Source: Candidatus Helarchaeota archaeon (GTDB lineage: Archaea; Asgardarchaeota; Lokiarchaeia; Helarchaeales; HEL-GB-A). From it: a stretch of 64,000 nt of DNA. The stretch lies in NCBI GenBank assembly GCA_013375455.1, contig JABXJT010000017.1, forward strand, positions 1 through 64,000, written 5' to 3'. Position numbers and translations under genes: made by a program. The notes under the pieces were generated by a model. The model searched no databases. It saw only the letters and a list, made by a program, of their open reading frames with translations, and was not told the origin of the DNA. Positions 27,582 through 36,592 of the stretch are shown here, piece after piece. Position 1 is the first letter of the stretch. The number at the start of each line of letters is the position of its first letter.

Positions 27582-28520
27582 CTATATGTTGTATAATTCA
27601 GTCGTTAGATAACGTTCTCCTGTATCAGGAAGTACAACAACTATTGTATGTTCTTCCTGAAATTCTTTGGCTACCTCCAATGCCGCCCAAGCTGCTGCAC
27701 CTGAAGATATTCCAGAGAAAATTCCTTCCAATAAGGCTAACTTTCTGGCGGTTTTTGCTGCATTATCGTATGAAACTGTAATTACCCGATCATATATTGC
27801 TGTGTTGAGCACTTCTGGAATGAAACCAGCTCCAATTCCTTGTATTTTGTGGCCTCCGGGTTTACCTCCAGATAAAACTGGGGAATCAATTGGTTCGACT
27901 GCAAATATCTTAATATGTTGCCCTATTTTTTCTTTTAGAACTTCTCCAACACCTGTGATCGTGCCTCCAGTACCTATACCTGCCACGAACGCATCAATGT
28001 TTCCCCCGGTATCGTCTATAATTTCTTGGGCAGTTGTAGTTCTATGAATTTCCGGATTTGCCTTATTTTTAAATTGTTGCGGTATGAATACATTTCCTTC
28101 CGGTTTTGCCAATTCTTCTGCTTTTTCCACTGCGCCTTTCATTCCTTTTGCAGGATCAGTTAAAACTAAATTTGCACCAAATGCCTTCAATATTTTCCGT
28201 CGTTCCAATGACATGCTTGAGGGCATAGTTAGAGTCAATTTATAGCCTTTAGCTGCTGCAACAAGAGCTAAAGCTATCCCTGTATTCCCCGAGGTGGGTT
28301 CTATAATGTGATCTCCCTTTTTAATGATGCCCGCCTCTTCTGCAGCCTCTACCATTGACATTCCGATTCTATCCTTGACGCTTCCTCCAGGATTGAACGC
28401 CTCGATCTTCGCTAGAATAGTAGGTTTTAGCCCTTCATTTATTTTATTCAGTCTAACAAGGGGGGTTCGTCCAATAGTTTCAATTATATTATTATATACC
28501 TTTTTATATACCTTCGCCAA
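27582..28520 (-). CDS. cysK: Cysteine synthase (O-acetylserine sulfhydrylase family)
   Basis: A 312-residue fold-type II PLP enzyme. The PLP lysine is in [11 protein letters not shown] (about 44-54), the substrate loop is [11 protein letters not shown] (about 75-85) and the phosphate loop is [10 protein letters not shown] (near 184). It makes cysteine from O-acetylserine and sulfide, or from a carrier-bound thiocarboxylate as in CysM-type enzymes. TTG start inside the end of cysE (17-bp overlap). It is last of the sulfur operon that begins with the threonine synthase. Confidence 0.93.
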   Translation of the reverse strand: MAKVYKKVYNNIIETIGRTPLVRLNKINEGLKPTILAKIEAFNPGGSVKDRIGMSMVEAAEEAGIIKKGDHIIEPTSGNTGIALALVAAAKGYKLTLTMPSSMSLERRKILKAFGANLVLTDPAKGMKGAVEKAEELAKPEGNVFIPQQFKNKANPEIHRTTTAQEIIDDTGGNIDAFVAGIGTGGTITGVGEVLKEKIGQHIKIFAVEPIDSPVLSGGKPGGHKIQGIGAGFIPEVLNTAIYDRVITVSYDNAAKTARKLALLEGIFSGISSGAAAWAALEVAKEFQEEHTIVVVLPDTGERYLTTELYNI

Positions 28521-29337
28521 AAAACATCAACTCCTTAAAATCTTTTCTTTTTTTCTCTCCTTTTAATTCAATCATCTCATCTTCTAATTCGAGAAGGCGA
28601 TCTCTTAATTTTTTAATTACCTCCGCAACGGGATCTGGAAGATCTCCATGTTCTAAATCTATCTTTGGAATTTTCTTCCCATTTCGAGCGACTATTCGCC
28701 CAGGAACTCCAACTACTACGGAATTATCAGGAACGTCTTTCGTTACAACAGAGTTGGCACCAATTCTAACATTGTCACCAATTTTAACAGGCCCTAATAC
28801 TTTAGCACCCGTTCCAATAACCACATTGTTTCCAACAGTGGGATGCCTTTTAACTTGATCTGAGCTAGTCCCGCCTAACGTAACATTCTGATAGATCGTT
28901 ACATTATCACCGATCTTAGCTGTTTCACCAATAACTGTTCCGCTACCATGATCAATAAAGAAATCCTTTCCAATCTCAGCTCCAGGATGAATCTCGATCC
29001 CTGTAATTTGCCTTGCAATGTGAGAAAGATATCGGGGGACAAAGGGAAGTCCGATTTCCCAGAAGAAATGAGCCACTCTATGTAAAAGAATAGCTTGAGT
29101 ACCAGGATAGGACGTAAGGACTTCTACTATACTTCTAGCAGCTGGGTCTTTTTGAAAAGCCGTACGCACATCTGACCCAAAGGAATCTAAAATAGATTCA
29201 AGGTGTTTCTTAATTTTTTCAAAATCCGTTTCCTTTATACCAAACTCCAAATTCAACAAGCATTTTGCACAAAACTCACTTTTTTCCTTTGCGGATAATT
29301 TATCTCCACATCCTAGGCATGCTAAACTTTGCTCCAA
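28504..29337 (-). CDS. cysE: Serine O-acetyltransferase with N-terminal zinc finger
   Basis: A 277-residue CysE. The C-terminal two thirds are left-handed beta-helix hexapeptide repeats ([43 protein letters not shown]), with the catalytic His in DHGSG. The first 30 residues contain [15 protein letters not shown], a four-Cys zinc finger not found in the usual enzyme. It acetylates serine for cysteine synthesis. TTG start preceded by GGTGA. Confidence 0.92.
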   Translation of the reverse strand: MEQSLACLGCGDKLSAKEKSEFCAKCLLNLEFGIKETDFEKIKKHLESILDSFGSDVRTAFQKDPAARSIVEVLTSYPGTQAILLHRVAHFFWEIGLPFVPRYLSHIARQITGIEIHPGAEIGKDFFIDHGSGTVIGETAKIGDNVTIYQNVTLGGTSSDQVKRHPTVGNNVVIGTGAKVLGPVKIGDNVRIGANSVVTKDVPDNSVVVGVPGRIVARNGKKIPKIDLEHGDLPDPVAEVIKKLRDRLLELEDEMIELKGEKKRKDFKELMFFGEGI

Positions 29338-29377
29338 TTTTATCTCACCAATTCCTACATCAATTACTAAGGTAATC

Positions 29378-29617
29378 TTAATACTTTTTTATCACAATTT
29401 TCCACTCATTTTCATTTATTGGATTGACACTAACAATCTCACCTAGATTCTGTTCTTTCACGCTACGTGGTATGTTTTCCACGGCTGGGGGGTAATCAAC
29501 AATCACTTCTAGAATACTATGCTCGTCAATTTCTTCTAAATTAAGTTTAGTCAATACAAACGTGTATGGGCATACTTCACCCGTTAAATTAATCGTTTTA
29601 ACATTACTAATCGTCAT
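29378..29617 (-). CDS. TusA-like sulfur carrier protein
   Basis: A small protein of about 79 residues with the TusA/SirA fold pattern and the sulfur-carrying Cys in [13 protein letters not shown] (the family's CPxP motif with Thr instead of the second Pro). TusA proteins relay persulfide sulfur between enzymes. ATG 29617 is chosen behind GAGTGAG; a TTG six codons upstream overlaps the stop of the ThiF-like gene. Its place between the E1-like and cysE genes suggests delivery of sulfur to the carrier protein or to the cysteine synthase. Confidence 0.85.
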   Translation of the reverse strand: MTISNVKTINLTGEVCPYTFVLTKLNLEEIDEHSILEVIVDYPPAVENIPRSVKEQNLGEIVSVNPINENEWKIVIKKY

Positions 29618-29631
29618 TTTACTCACTCTTT

Positions 29632-30441
29632 TCAAGTTTCACATGTTTCACCTTTATAATAATCAAAAATCTTCAGTAAATCTACAGAATCTTTACCGCA
29701 GGCTTTACAATTTTCAGATTTTTGGATAGTAACCTTTTGAAAATCTAAATTTGCAATGTCTATCGATAAAAGGCCATTAGTAATGAGTTTCCCAAATTTG
29801 AGGAGATATTTAATTACCTCACTTGCTTGGATGGACCCAATAATCCCCGGAACTGCACCGAAAACTCCTGCTTGAGAGCAGCTAGGAACCATGCCAGGGG
29901 GTGGTGGGGCAGCAAAAATACACCGGTAACAAGCAGTTTTTTTTGGGATGACCGTTAATATTTGCCCGTCATACTTGAGAATCCCAGCAATCGTAAAGGG
30001 AACCTCTTCGATAATGCAGGCATCATTAATAATATATTTCGTGGCGAAATTATCAGAGCCATCAATGACATAATCGTAATGTTTGATAATTTCTCGAGCA
30101 TTCTTTGGGGAAAGTCGGGTTTCAATTGTTTGAACGGTGATATTCGGATTTATGGCCCTTAGTTTCTCTGCCACAGAAAGCGTCTTGGGTCGACCGATAT
30201 CCTTAGTGAAATGCAAAATTTGTCGTTGTAAATTACTTACATCTACTTCATCGAAGTCTAATATTCCTAATTTTCCAATCCCCGCTGCTGCAAGATATAC
30301 AGACGCAGGACAACCCAATCCCCCAGCTCCCACAATAAGAACGGAGGATTCTCTCAATTTCTTTTGTCCTTTTCCGCCCACTTCCTTCATAACGATTTGC
30401 CTACTATACCTTCGGATCTCTTCTTCGGTAAATCCAAACAT
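29632..30441 (-). CDS. ThiF/MoeB-family E1-like adenylyltransferase
   Basis: A 269-residue E1-like enzyme. The nucleotide loop is VGAGGLGCPASVYLAAAGIG (about 37-56), with the DFDEVDVSNLQRQ switch and ATP arginine region; zinc-binding Cys pairs are CYRC (about 170) and CKAC (about 245), and a likely catalytic Cys lies in PSCSQAGVFG. Such enzymes adenylate the Gly-Gly end of MoaD/ThiS carriers, priming thiocarboxylate formation. No rhodanese domain is fused, but a TusA gene follows. It overlaps the DUF169 gene by 55 bp. Confidence 0.9.
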   Translation of the reverse strand: MFGFTEEEIRRYSRQIVMKEVGGKGQKKLRESSVLIVGAGGLGCPASVYLAAAGIGKLGILDFDEVDVSNLQRQILHFTKDIGRPKTLSVAEKLRAINPNITVQTIETRLSPKNAREIIKHYDYVIDGSDNFATKYIINDACIIEEVPFTIAGILKYDGQILTVIPKKTACYRCIFAAPPPPGMVPSCSQAGVFGAVPGIIGSIQASEVIKYLLKFGKLITNGLLSIDIANLDFQKVTIQKSENCKACGKDSVDLLKIFDYYKGETCET

Positions 30442-31094
30442 TCATTCACCTCACTTTTTTTTAAATTGGTTTCAAATTCTTGCATTTTCTCGGCTTTTTT
30501 GAGAGCGGCATAGAGGTCTTCAAAAAGATGGAATGGTATCCCGAAAACTAATTCATTATCTGTATATCCTGAAAAGATTCGCGCGCCATGGCAAAGCATT
30601 GATAGATTCGGGGTTTTTTCTGTAATAGTATGAGCCACAATCTCGCCGCAGACTGCCATAGATGCTCCAAAAGTAGCTCCAACTTTTCTTTTTGATATTC
30701 TACGCAGCGCACCTACTAAAATCATGGCTTGTTTCGCATTCACGATGAACGCGATGGAATCTATTGGATATTTTAAGTAGTTTACGGGGGCAAGAACGAC
30801 AGATTTTGTGGTGGCTGGCTTTATTCGAGGATTGAAATCAACGTATTCCGGCTCTGTAAATCCTAAACAAATATACGGTGTATAACAATCTGGATCTTCA
30901 TCAGCCTTAAGCACTATTTTTTTTCCTTGGGCAGCAAGGCGGACATAATAACAAAACCGTTTCTTACAATTGATAACTTGAAAAGATTGATCCCAAGAGG
31001 ATTCATTATTTTGAACGATTTTGATTCCAACTGGATAATAATCCGCAATCAAGATCTTCTGAATGTGCTTAATTTTAAAGCTGAGAGAATCCAT
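30387..31094 (-). CDS. DUF169 family protein
   Basis: A 235-residue protein of the DUF169 (COG2043) family. Its pattern includes DYYPVGIKIV, a Cys pair in CKKRFCYYVRLAAQGK, DPDCYTPYICLGF and the C-terminal CGEIVAHTI..LSMLCHGAR..SGYTDNELVFGIP. The conserved cysteines may bind a metal. Function is not established; here it lies between a MoaD-like carrier and its E1, suggesting a role in the same sulfur-transfer route. Both neighbours are in the same operon. Confidence 0.82.
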   Translation of the reverse strand: MDSLSFKIKHIQKILIADYYPVGIKIVQNNESSWDQSFQVINCKKRFCYYVRLAAQGKKIVLKADEDPDCYTPYICLGFTEPEYVDFNPRIKPATTKSVVLAPVNYLKYPIDSIAFIVNAKQAMILVGALRRISKRKVGATFGASMAVCGEIVAHTITEKTPNLSMLCHGARIFSGYTDNELVFGIPFHLFEDLYAALKKAEKMQEFETNLKKSEVNECLDLPKKRSEGIVGKSL

Positions 31095-31124
31095 TAGTCA
31101 TAACTCATCCTTTATCTATTATTT

Positions 31125-31409
31125 TTAGCCTCCCGCTGCAGCTGGTAGTAATGATATCTCATCTCCGTCAGTCAGGCTAGTTTCAAGTCCTTCAAGATGT
31201 CTAATATCTTTTCTGTTCACTGCTACAATTATATATCTTTTAATTTTGCCTGAATTTTTATCGAAAATTCTATTTTTCAGGGTTTCACCATAAATTGTGA
31301 AAATTTTTCCCAAGGCGTCTTGTACTGTTCCATCGATGTCAATTTCGATCGTATTGGATTGGGTTATATCTTGAAGAGATGAAAAAAATAGGAATTTAAC
31401 TTTCGACAA
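31125..31409 (-). CDS. MoaD/ThiS-like ubiquitin-fold sulfur carrier
   Basis: A 94-residue beta-grasp protein ending in Ala-Ala-Ala-Gly-Gly. The Gly-Gly tail is adenylated by an E1 and converted to a thiocarboxylate. The pattern VKFLFFSSLQDIT at the start and ISLLPAAAGG at the end fits MoaD/SAMP-like carriers. It overlaps the threonine synthase gene by 14 bp and is followed by DUF169 and the E1 gene, so it is most likely the sulfur donor for the cluster's amino acid synthesis (by analogy to actinobacterial CysO) rather than molybdopterin synthesis. Confidence 0.88.
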   Translation of the reverse strand: MSKVKFLFFSSLQDITQSNTIEIDIDGTVQDALGKIFTIYGETLKNRIFDKNSGKIKRYIIVAVNRKDIRHLEGLETSLTDGDEISLLPAAAGG

Positions 31410-32664
31410 GAATCACATCCTCCTTATAGTGAGTATAATTTTTTAATGCCTCTATTGTGGGTTTAATTATTGGGATTTCTTGGATTAAGTTCGTAATAGT
31501 TTGATGTGCTTTGAATCCGTTTCCAGTTATGAGCACTACGACGCTTTCATCTTTGGCAATTTCACCCTGTTCGACCAACTTGATTAAACCAGCTAAAGTA
31601 ACGCCACCAGCAGGCTCCGTGTAAATGCCCTCTTTTTTAGCTAGCAATTTAATGGCATCAGTTATTTCTAAATCCGTCGGAGCGGCAGCAGAGCCTTTAG
31701 TCGAATTAATGATGTTGATGGCCTCGTATCCACTCGCAGGATTTCCTATCGCTAAACTCTTGGCTATGGTTTGGGGTTTTTCAATTGGAAAGATGTCATT
31801 TTTTGTGTGGCGTGACGTGACAATCGGCGCACAGCCTACAGGTTGGGCACCTGAAATACGAGTTCCGTTTGTTTTAGTGAACCCTATTGTATCTAATTCA
31901 TATAACGCTCTATAAACAGAGCATAATAATGCCCCACTACCCATGGGAATGATGATATTATCCGGCGGGGTCCAATTTAACTGTTCACAAACTTCGAAAG
32001 CAATTGTCTTGGATCCTTCCGTATAATAGGGGCGAACATTTATGTTTAGAAGACCCCAGTTGAAAGTTTCAGCAGCAAGAACACCTAATCGATTGGCATC
32101 ATCATAAGTTCCTTCGATTCCAACAATATTAGCTCCGTGGATTGCCGTCTGCGTAATTTTACTGCTCTCAATGGTAGACGGCACAAAAATATAGCAGGGA
32201 ACACCTGCTTTAGCAGCGTGAGCTGCCGTTGAAGCTGCCAAATTCCCAGTGGAGGCACAGCCGACGGTATGAATTCCTAATTCCAAGCATTTCGAGACTC
32301 CAACTGAGGCTGGACGGTCTTTGAATGATAATGTAGGATTGATCGTATCGTTTTTGACATACAATTCTCTCAATCCTAACTCAGCACCTAAATTTTCACA
32401 GCGCTGTAACGGCGTGCCCCCATCATTTAAGGACACTATATGAGTCGAGTCTGTAAGGGGGAGTAGTTCTATATAGCGCCAATGATTAAAAATCCGGGTT
32501 CTTAGGTCTTCTTTTGAAATTTGTTCTTTAATGACTTCAAAATCATATTTAACTTTTAAGGGACTCCAACATTCTTTACAAATTGTATGTAATTCAAGGG
32601 GATATGTTGCGCCACATTCTGGACACTCTAATGCAATTACTCTTTCTGAACTCGTTTTTATCAC
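31396..32664 (-). CDS. Threonine synthase-like PLP enzyme
   Basis: A 422-residue fold-type II PLP enzyme. An N-terminal C4 zinc ribbon (CPEC..CKEC, residues 14-34) precedes the catalytic core with the PLP lysine in NPTLSFKDRPASVG (about 108-121), CASTGNLAAS, and the IPMGSGALL loop. Threonine synthase uses O-phosphohomoserine. As first gene of a sulfur-carrier operon it might instead make a thiol product such as homocysteine (O-phosphohomoserine plus carrier sulfur) or cysteate. GTG start within a GGTGAT sequence. An operator lies 26 bp upstream. Confidence 0.85.
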   Translation of the reverse strand: MIKTSSERVIALECPECGATYPLELHTICKECWSPLKVKYDFEVIKEQISKEDLRTRIFNHWRYIELLPLTDSTHIVSLNDGGTPLQRCENLGAELGLRELYVKNDTINPTLSFKDRPASVGVSKCLELGIHTVGCASTGNLAASTAAHAAKAGVPCYIFVPSTIESSKITQTAIHGANIVGIEGTYDDANRLGVLAAETFNWGLLNINVRPYYTEGSKTIAFEVCEQLNWTPPDNIIIPMGSGALLCSVYRALYELDTIGFTKTNGTRISGAQPVGCAPIVTSRHTKNDIFPIEKPQTIAKSLAIGNPASGYEAINIINSTKGSAAAPTDLEITDAIKLLAKKEGIYTEPAGGVTLAGLIKLVEQGEIAKDESVVVLITGNGFKAHQTITNLIQEIPIIKPTIEALKNYTHYKEDVILVES

Positions 32665-32689
32665 CTACATTATTACTATGGGTCATACA

Positions 32690-32700
32690 TAACAATGTTA
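32690..32700. promoter_or_regulatory. TAACANTGTTA operator, sulfur operon
   Basis: TAACAATGTTA, a perfect palindrome copy, 25 bases upstream of the GTG start of the threonine synthase-like gene. Confidence 0.75.
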
Positions 32701-32805
32701 ATTATTATTCTCGAAAAACATTTATAAATGTGACGCATATTTCTACCCTAGAAATATTACCGCCACACATAATTTGGCAATAGTTATATTGTCACTTTAC
32801 ATAAT

Positions 32806-32816
32806 TAACATTGTTA
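32806..32816. promoter_or_regulatory. TAACANTGTTA operator, substrate-binding-like gene
   Basis: TAACATTGTTA, a perfect copy, 53 bases before the ATG of the substrate-binding-like gene. Together with the site at 32690 it frames the divergent promoter region. Confidence 0.75.
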
Positions 32817-32869
32817 TAATTGTTTATTTGTAATAATTACCAAGAATTAATCAAAATCGGTTGGAAAAA

Positions 32870-33832
32870 ATGTCTGATTTTAATGATTTAAAAAAACTCC
32901 GAATAGGATTTCTTTCAACCATTTATCATACATCATTTATTTTAATGTGTAATAATTGGATTGAGAAGAAGCTGGGAATTGAAGCTGAATGGGAATTACA
33001 CGGGACGGGTCCAAGTATAATTGGGAATTTTTTAAACAAAAAATTAGATATTGGATATATCGGATTACCACCCACAATTATTGGGATAGATAAAGGAGCT
33101 ACTATCAAATGTGTTGCAGGTGGTCATGTTGAAGGAACGATAATGGTAGCATTTGATCATTTTAAAGCTTATCATGAGGTTAATCAAAATTTAAATGAGT
33201 TATTTCACCAATTTCAAAATAAGGTCATTGCCGTTCCAAAAAAAGGATCAATTCACGATGTAATCCTACGGAATTTAATTAACCAGCTTGGAATGGAGGA
33301 TGCAATTCAAATATTGAATTATGATATTGCCGATTTTATCTTAATAGACATGCTGGAGAATCAAGTAGATGGAGCAGTTGGGACGCCGGCATTAGCTGCT
33401 TTTTTGGCGCAACATCTTAACACGAAAACCATTATTTCTACCACAAATTTGTGGCCTTATAACCCAAGTTACGGGATTGTATGTAGTGATTCTTTGATCA
33501 ATGTTCATCCTGAAATTGTTGAAGCTTTCATCGAGCTACATCGAGATGCCTGTAAGGCATTACGAGAGACTCCCAAGCGAATTGCTAAATTAGTTGAAGA
33601 TGAGATTGAATTAATCAAAGAAGATTTTATCTTAGAAACTTTTAAAATCTCTCCGAAATATTGTGCTGCATTGCCACCAGAATATGTAAACTCTACAATG
33701 AAATTTGTAGAAACACTCCGTGAATTAGGCTATATTGAGATGAATTTAGGAAAAGCAGTAATTTTTGATTTTACATTTATAGAAAGAGTTCATCCTGAAA
33801 AACATCATTATGAAGAAGGGATTAAAGCCTGA
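32870..33832 (+). CDS. Cytosolic NMT1/SsuA-like substrate-binding protein
   Basis: A protein of about 320 residues with the type II periplasmic-binding fold of NMT1/THI5/SsuA-like proteins: LRIGFLSTIYHTSFILMCNNW, NFLNKKLDIGYIGLPPTIIG, and an ENQVDGAVGTPALAAFLAQ hinge segment. No signal peptide or lipobox and no adjacent ABC permease or ATPase: it appears to be cytosolic. It may bind a sulfonate, a thiazole/pyrimidine intermediate, or another small ligand. ATG 32870 is used rather than the TTG three codons upstream. Overlaps the next gene by 23 bp. Confidence 0.78.
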   Translation: MSDFNDLKKLRIGFLSTIYHTSFILMCNNWIEKKLGIEAEWELHGTGPSIIGNFLNKKLDIGYIGLPPTIIGIDKGATIKCVAGGHVEGTIMVAFDHFKAYHEVNQNLNELFHQFQNKVIAVPKKGSIHDVILRNLINQLGMEDAIQILNYDIADFILIDMLENQVDGAVGTPALAAFLAQHLNTKTIISTTNLWPYNPSYGIVCSDSLINVHPEIVEAFIELHRDACKALRETPKRIAKLVEDEIELIKEDFILETFKISPKYCAALPPEYVNSTMKFVETLRELGYIEMNLGKAVIFDFTFIERVHPEKHHYEEGIKA

Positions 33833-34667
33833 CAGGGTGTTATATCTGAGAATTTACTTATATCAAGACTGCGATGAATCTAATGTCCACTTAGAAGAGT
33901 TACAGAAATTCATTGAAAAAAAATTTGGGTTTTCAGAGATTTTTCTTCGAGGAAAATTCATAGATTTTCATAATAAAGACGTAAAAATAGAAGACCTTGC
34001 AAAGGAATTGGCTGCAATTAGGGTAAAGGATATTTATCAGCCGCACGTTGAATATACTCCATTTTATGGAGAAATAGACTTTGAAAGACGATTTTTAATT
34101 GGTAAAATTGTAAAAATTAAAGGAATTTTATATGACGGTCTGAAATTATTGTTATTATATTGGGATTTACTTCCAATAAATGAGAGAACATCAAATAAGA
34201 TTCATATTGCGATAACGAATAGGTTGTTCGGGACATTTTTTGAAGAAGATGGACGCTACCACATAAGATCAATCTTATGTAGCAGATTATCACTAATTTC
34301 TACCGCTGGAATAATTGAGGGACCTGCGAAACCACGATTATTTTACAAGTTGAAGCATCAAAGCTCGGCGATGGGCACGAACCTTCCAATAGAGGTATTT
34401 AAACAACAGTTTAAAGGACAATTTATAGATTATGATGACCCAAATCTGACGGAAATTCTAAAGGGGTATGTCAGCCAAGCACTATTTTTTAATTTGACAG
34501 GAGAACCCTTTTGCTCTGATAAGACCTGTCGATTATTTAATGCGCACTGGCAAGCTGAACTAATAGATGCCCAATTAGGCCATAGAAAATTTTGCGAACC
34601 ACATCAAAAATTTTTGGAAAATTTCGTGATAAAGGCGAACCATTCCAAAATTGATAAAAAATATTAA
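33810..34667 (+). CDS. Putative zinc metalloprotein (DUF6775-like)
   Basis: A 285-residue protein with IHIAITNRLFGTFFEEDGRYHIRS, SLISTAGIIEGPAKPRLFY and a C-terminal Cys/His-rich region CSDKTC..NAHWQAELI..GHRKFCEPHQ, which looks like a metal-binding site. This arrangement recalls the archaeal DUF6775 group of putative metallopeptidases, but there is no HExxH. The start lies inside the end of the substrate-binding-like gene, so the two are translationally coupled and probably act together. Function unknown. Confidence 0.6.
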   Translation: MKKGLKPDRVLYLRIYLYQDCDESNVHLEELQKFIEKKFGFSEIFLRGKFIDFHNKDVKIEDLAKELAAIRVKDIYQPHVEYTPFYGEIDFERRFLIGKIVKIKGILYDGLKLLLLYWDLLPINERTSNKIHIAITNRLFGTFFEEDGRYHIRSILCSRLSLISTAGIIEGPAKPRLFYKLKHQSSAMGTNLPIEVFKQQFKGQFIDYDDPNLTEILKGYVSQALFFNLTGEPFCSDKTCRLFNAHWQAELIDAQLGHRKFCEPHQKFLENFVIKANHSKIDKKY

Positions 34668-35536
34668 AGCAGTGGCGATGGCGGCTTTCTAATGGCATCT
34701 TTTTTAACGTAGATGACGGGGGGATTCTCCAGCATTTCCTTATCTCGGAGATCTAAAACTGTTTTACCCAGCTGAGAAAAAGCATAAACTGGAAGAATGG
34801 TTCCGAATTTTTTCACGTGTTTGTTTTTCGGTTCAAGAATCTGACGAATGAATTTGGAAGAACACCCATGTGAAATATCGGATTTAATTATGAACTTTTC
34901 GTCTTTTTGAGTTACACCTGTCACGTGTATCAAAACGATTAACAACTGAATTGCTTTTTCTTTCTCAATGGTGCGTAGAATCTCAACACTCTTTAATTCG
35001 TGTCCTGCGATGGTTACTCCAATTTTTTTATAACCTAGTTCTATTGATTTTTCGACGCCTTTGACTTGATCGGTGCCTGCTTCTTCCTTATCCACGATGT
35101 GAGCCCCTAATTTTTCTAATTTTTTAATTATTTTTGGCATGGGAAACGTGCTAATCAGGGCAGGGCTCACCATTCCTATTCCTTGAATCACGTATTTATC
35201 AGAAGAGATTATGGATCCTGCACCTTCACAAGGGACAACCGCTGCCTCAATGATTTTTTTATCCATTGCAGTCATAAGACACTCGCTGGCGCCATAACCA
35301 ATTCCTTGTAATTTTAATCGCAGAATTCTCCTGTTTTTACATAATCCATAAGTTTTAATTTTCCATTGCATGCTTTTGATGATGTCGGCTTTATTTAATA
35401 TTTCTGAATGCCAACCGGCATATTCTCTAATGGGGCAATATTGTATTAAAGGGTCTTTAACTGAGACAACCTTGCCAGTCTCATCAACTTCAACTCTGGC
35501 CTTAGCGCATTCCCACACGTGTATTTTCTTGGGCAT
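34664..35536 (-). CDS. Methanogenesis marker 8-like protein (DUF2099)
   Basis: A protein of about 290 residues of the DUF2099 family, known as methanogenesis marker 8. Diagnostic segments are GKVVSVKDPLIQYCPI, GYGASECLMTAMDKKIIEAAV, CEGAGSIISS, IQGIGMVSPALISTFPMPKI and AGTDQVKGVEKSIELGYKKI. Its role is not established. No mcr gene is present, so here it is decoupled from methanogenesis. ATG 35536 is chosen; a TTG four codons upstream is possible. Stop overlaps the DUF6775-like stop by 4 bp; the start is 24 bp after thi4. Confidence 0.85.
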   Translation of the reverse strand: MPKKIHVWECAKARVEVDETGKVVSVKDPLIQYCPIREYAGWHSEILNKADIIKSMQWKIKTYGLCKNRRILRLKLQGIGYGASECLMTAMDKKIIEAAVVPCEGAGSIISSDKYVIQGIGMVSPALISTFPMPKIIKKLEKLGAHIVDKEEAGTDQVKGVEKSIELGYKKIGVTIAGHELKSVEILRTIEKEKAIQLLIVLIHVTGVTQKDEKFIIKSDISHGCSSKFIRQILEPKNKHVKKFGTILPVYAFSQLGKTVLDLRDKEMLENPPVIYVKKDAIRKPPSPLL

Positions 35537-35560
35537 GATTGCTATCAATCCAAAAAAGGC

Positions 35561-36346
35561 TCAAACTACTAATTCTTTCAATTTTTCAAGCACGATTTCA
35601 GCAGCTTTTTTCCCTGATAACAACATTGCACCGAATGTTGGCCCCATCCGGGGAAGTCCATAGGTAGTTGAAACTGCCATACCTGTGACAATCAAGCCAG
35701 GGTGTACTTCACCTGTATGCTCAACAACTAAATCCTCTGATTGCTCCACGAACATTGCACCCATCCCTGCCATTTTCAGAACACCACGATCTTCAAGGGC
35801 TTTGACAACCCATGCATCGTGTCCAGTCGCATCTATGACGTATTTTGCTTCTATGGCAATGGGATCGACGCACGTAATCTCGCGAGGGAGTGCTGAAACA
35901 GGTGTCCAATTTATGACAATTCCTGCAACTCTGGAATTCTCACGTACAACAATATCATCAAATTTACACATGTTAAAGATGGTCACGCCCGCATCAGAGG
36001 CAGCGGCGATTAGTTTAGAACAAGCCTGTGGACCAGTCGTGTAATAGAGGCCAGGCATGTATTCTTTATAAGAAACATTAAGTTCATCGAAAACTTCATG
36101 AGCGGGAGCGCGAACAGTGACCGTGTTCATTAGAAATCCACCAATCCAGAACCCGCCACCTAGATAGTTGTTTCGCTCAACAATTAAGGTTTTTACACCT
36201 TTACTGGCGAGTTCCTTCCCTGCCATAAGCCCAGCTGGACCAGCACCAACGATAATCACATCATTTTCCGCATGTTCTTCTAAATCTCTTCCGAAGATTG
36301 TAACAATCGCTCGCGTTACATCTTTTTCTCCTACTTTAGCAAACAT
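35561..36346 (-). CDS. thi4: Thi4 thiazole synthase with an active-site Cys
   Basis: A 261-residue Thi4 family enzyme that builds the thiazole of thiamine from NAD and glycine. It has the NAD/FAD loop [17 protein letters not shown] (about 30-46), [20 protein letters not shown] and IDATGHDAW. At the position of yeast Cys205 (followed by x-D-P) it has EITCVDP, i.e. a Cys, as in suicidal eukaryotic Thi4, whereas methanogen enzymes that use free sulfide have His. Two operators lie 29 and 41 bp upstream. Confidence 0.9.
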   Translation of the reverse strand: MFAKVGEKDVTRAIVTIFGRDLEEHAENDVIIVGAGPAGLMAGKELASKGVKTLIVERNNYLGGGFWIGGFLMNTVTVRAPAHEVFDELNVSYKEYMPGLYYTTGPQACSKLIAAASDAGVTIFNMCKFDDIVVRENSRVAGIVINWTPVSALPREITCVDPIAIEAKYVIDATGHDAWVVKALEDRGVLKMAGMGAMFVEQSEDLVVEHTGEVHPGLIVTGMAVSTTYGLPRMGPTFGAMLLSGKKAAEIVLEKLKELVV

Positions 36347-36375
36347 CCGATAATCAACTCAAATTCTCTTGATAA

Positions 36376-36398
36376 TAACAGTGTTTATAACACTGTTA
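36376..36398. promoter_or_regulatory. Tandem TAACANTGTTA operators, thi4
   Basis: TAACAGTGTTT (36376-36386, one mismatch) and TAACACTGTTA (36388-36398, perfect) lie one base apart, 12 bp centre to centre, 29 bases before the thi4 ATG. The spacing suggests cooperative binding of two dimers. Confidence 0.75.
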
Positions 36399-36592
36399 AT
36401 TGATATTAAAAATCATAATTAAAAGATTTTGATCTCAAATGTATTAGAAAAAAGAAAAAAATTAGTGTTAAAACGAGAGTTCTAAAGAATTAGAGTTTTT
36501 ATTTACATTTTCATTTTTTCTCAAAATTAAATGGAACGAAACAAGCTCGTTGCCTCATAACAACTTTAAATGAAAATATGGGTGCTAGCTCT

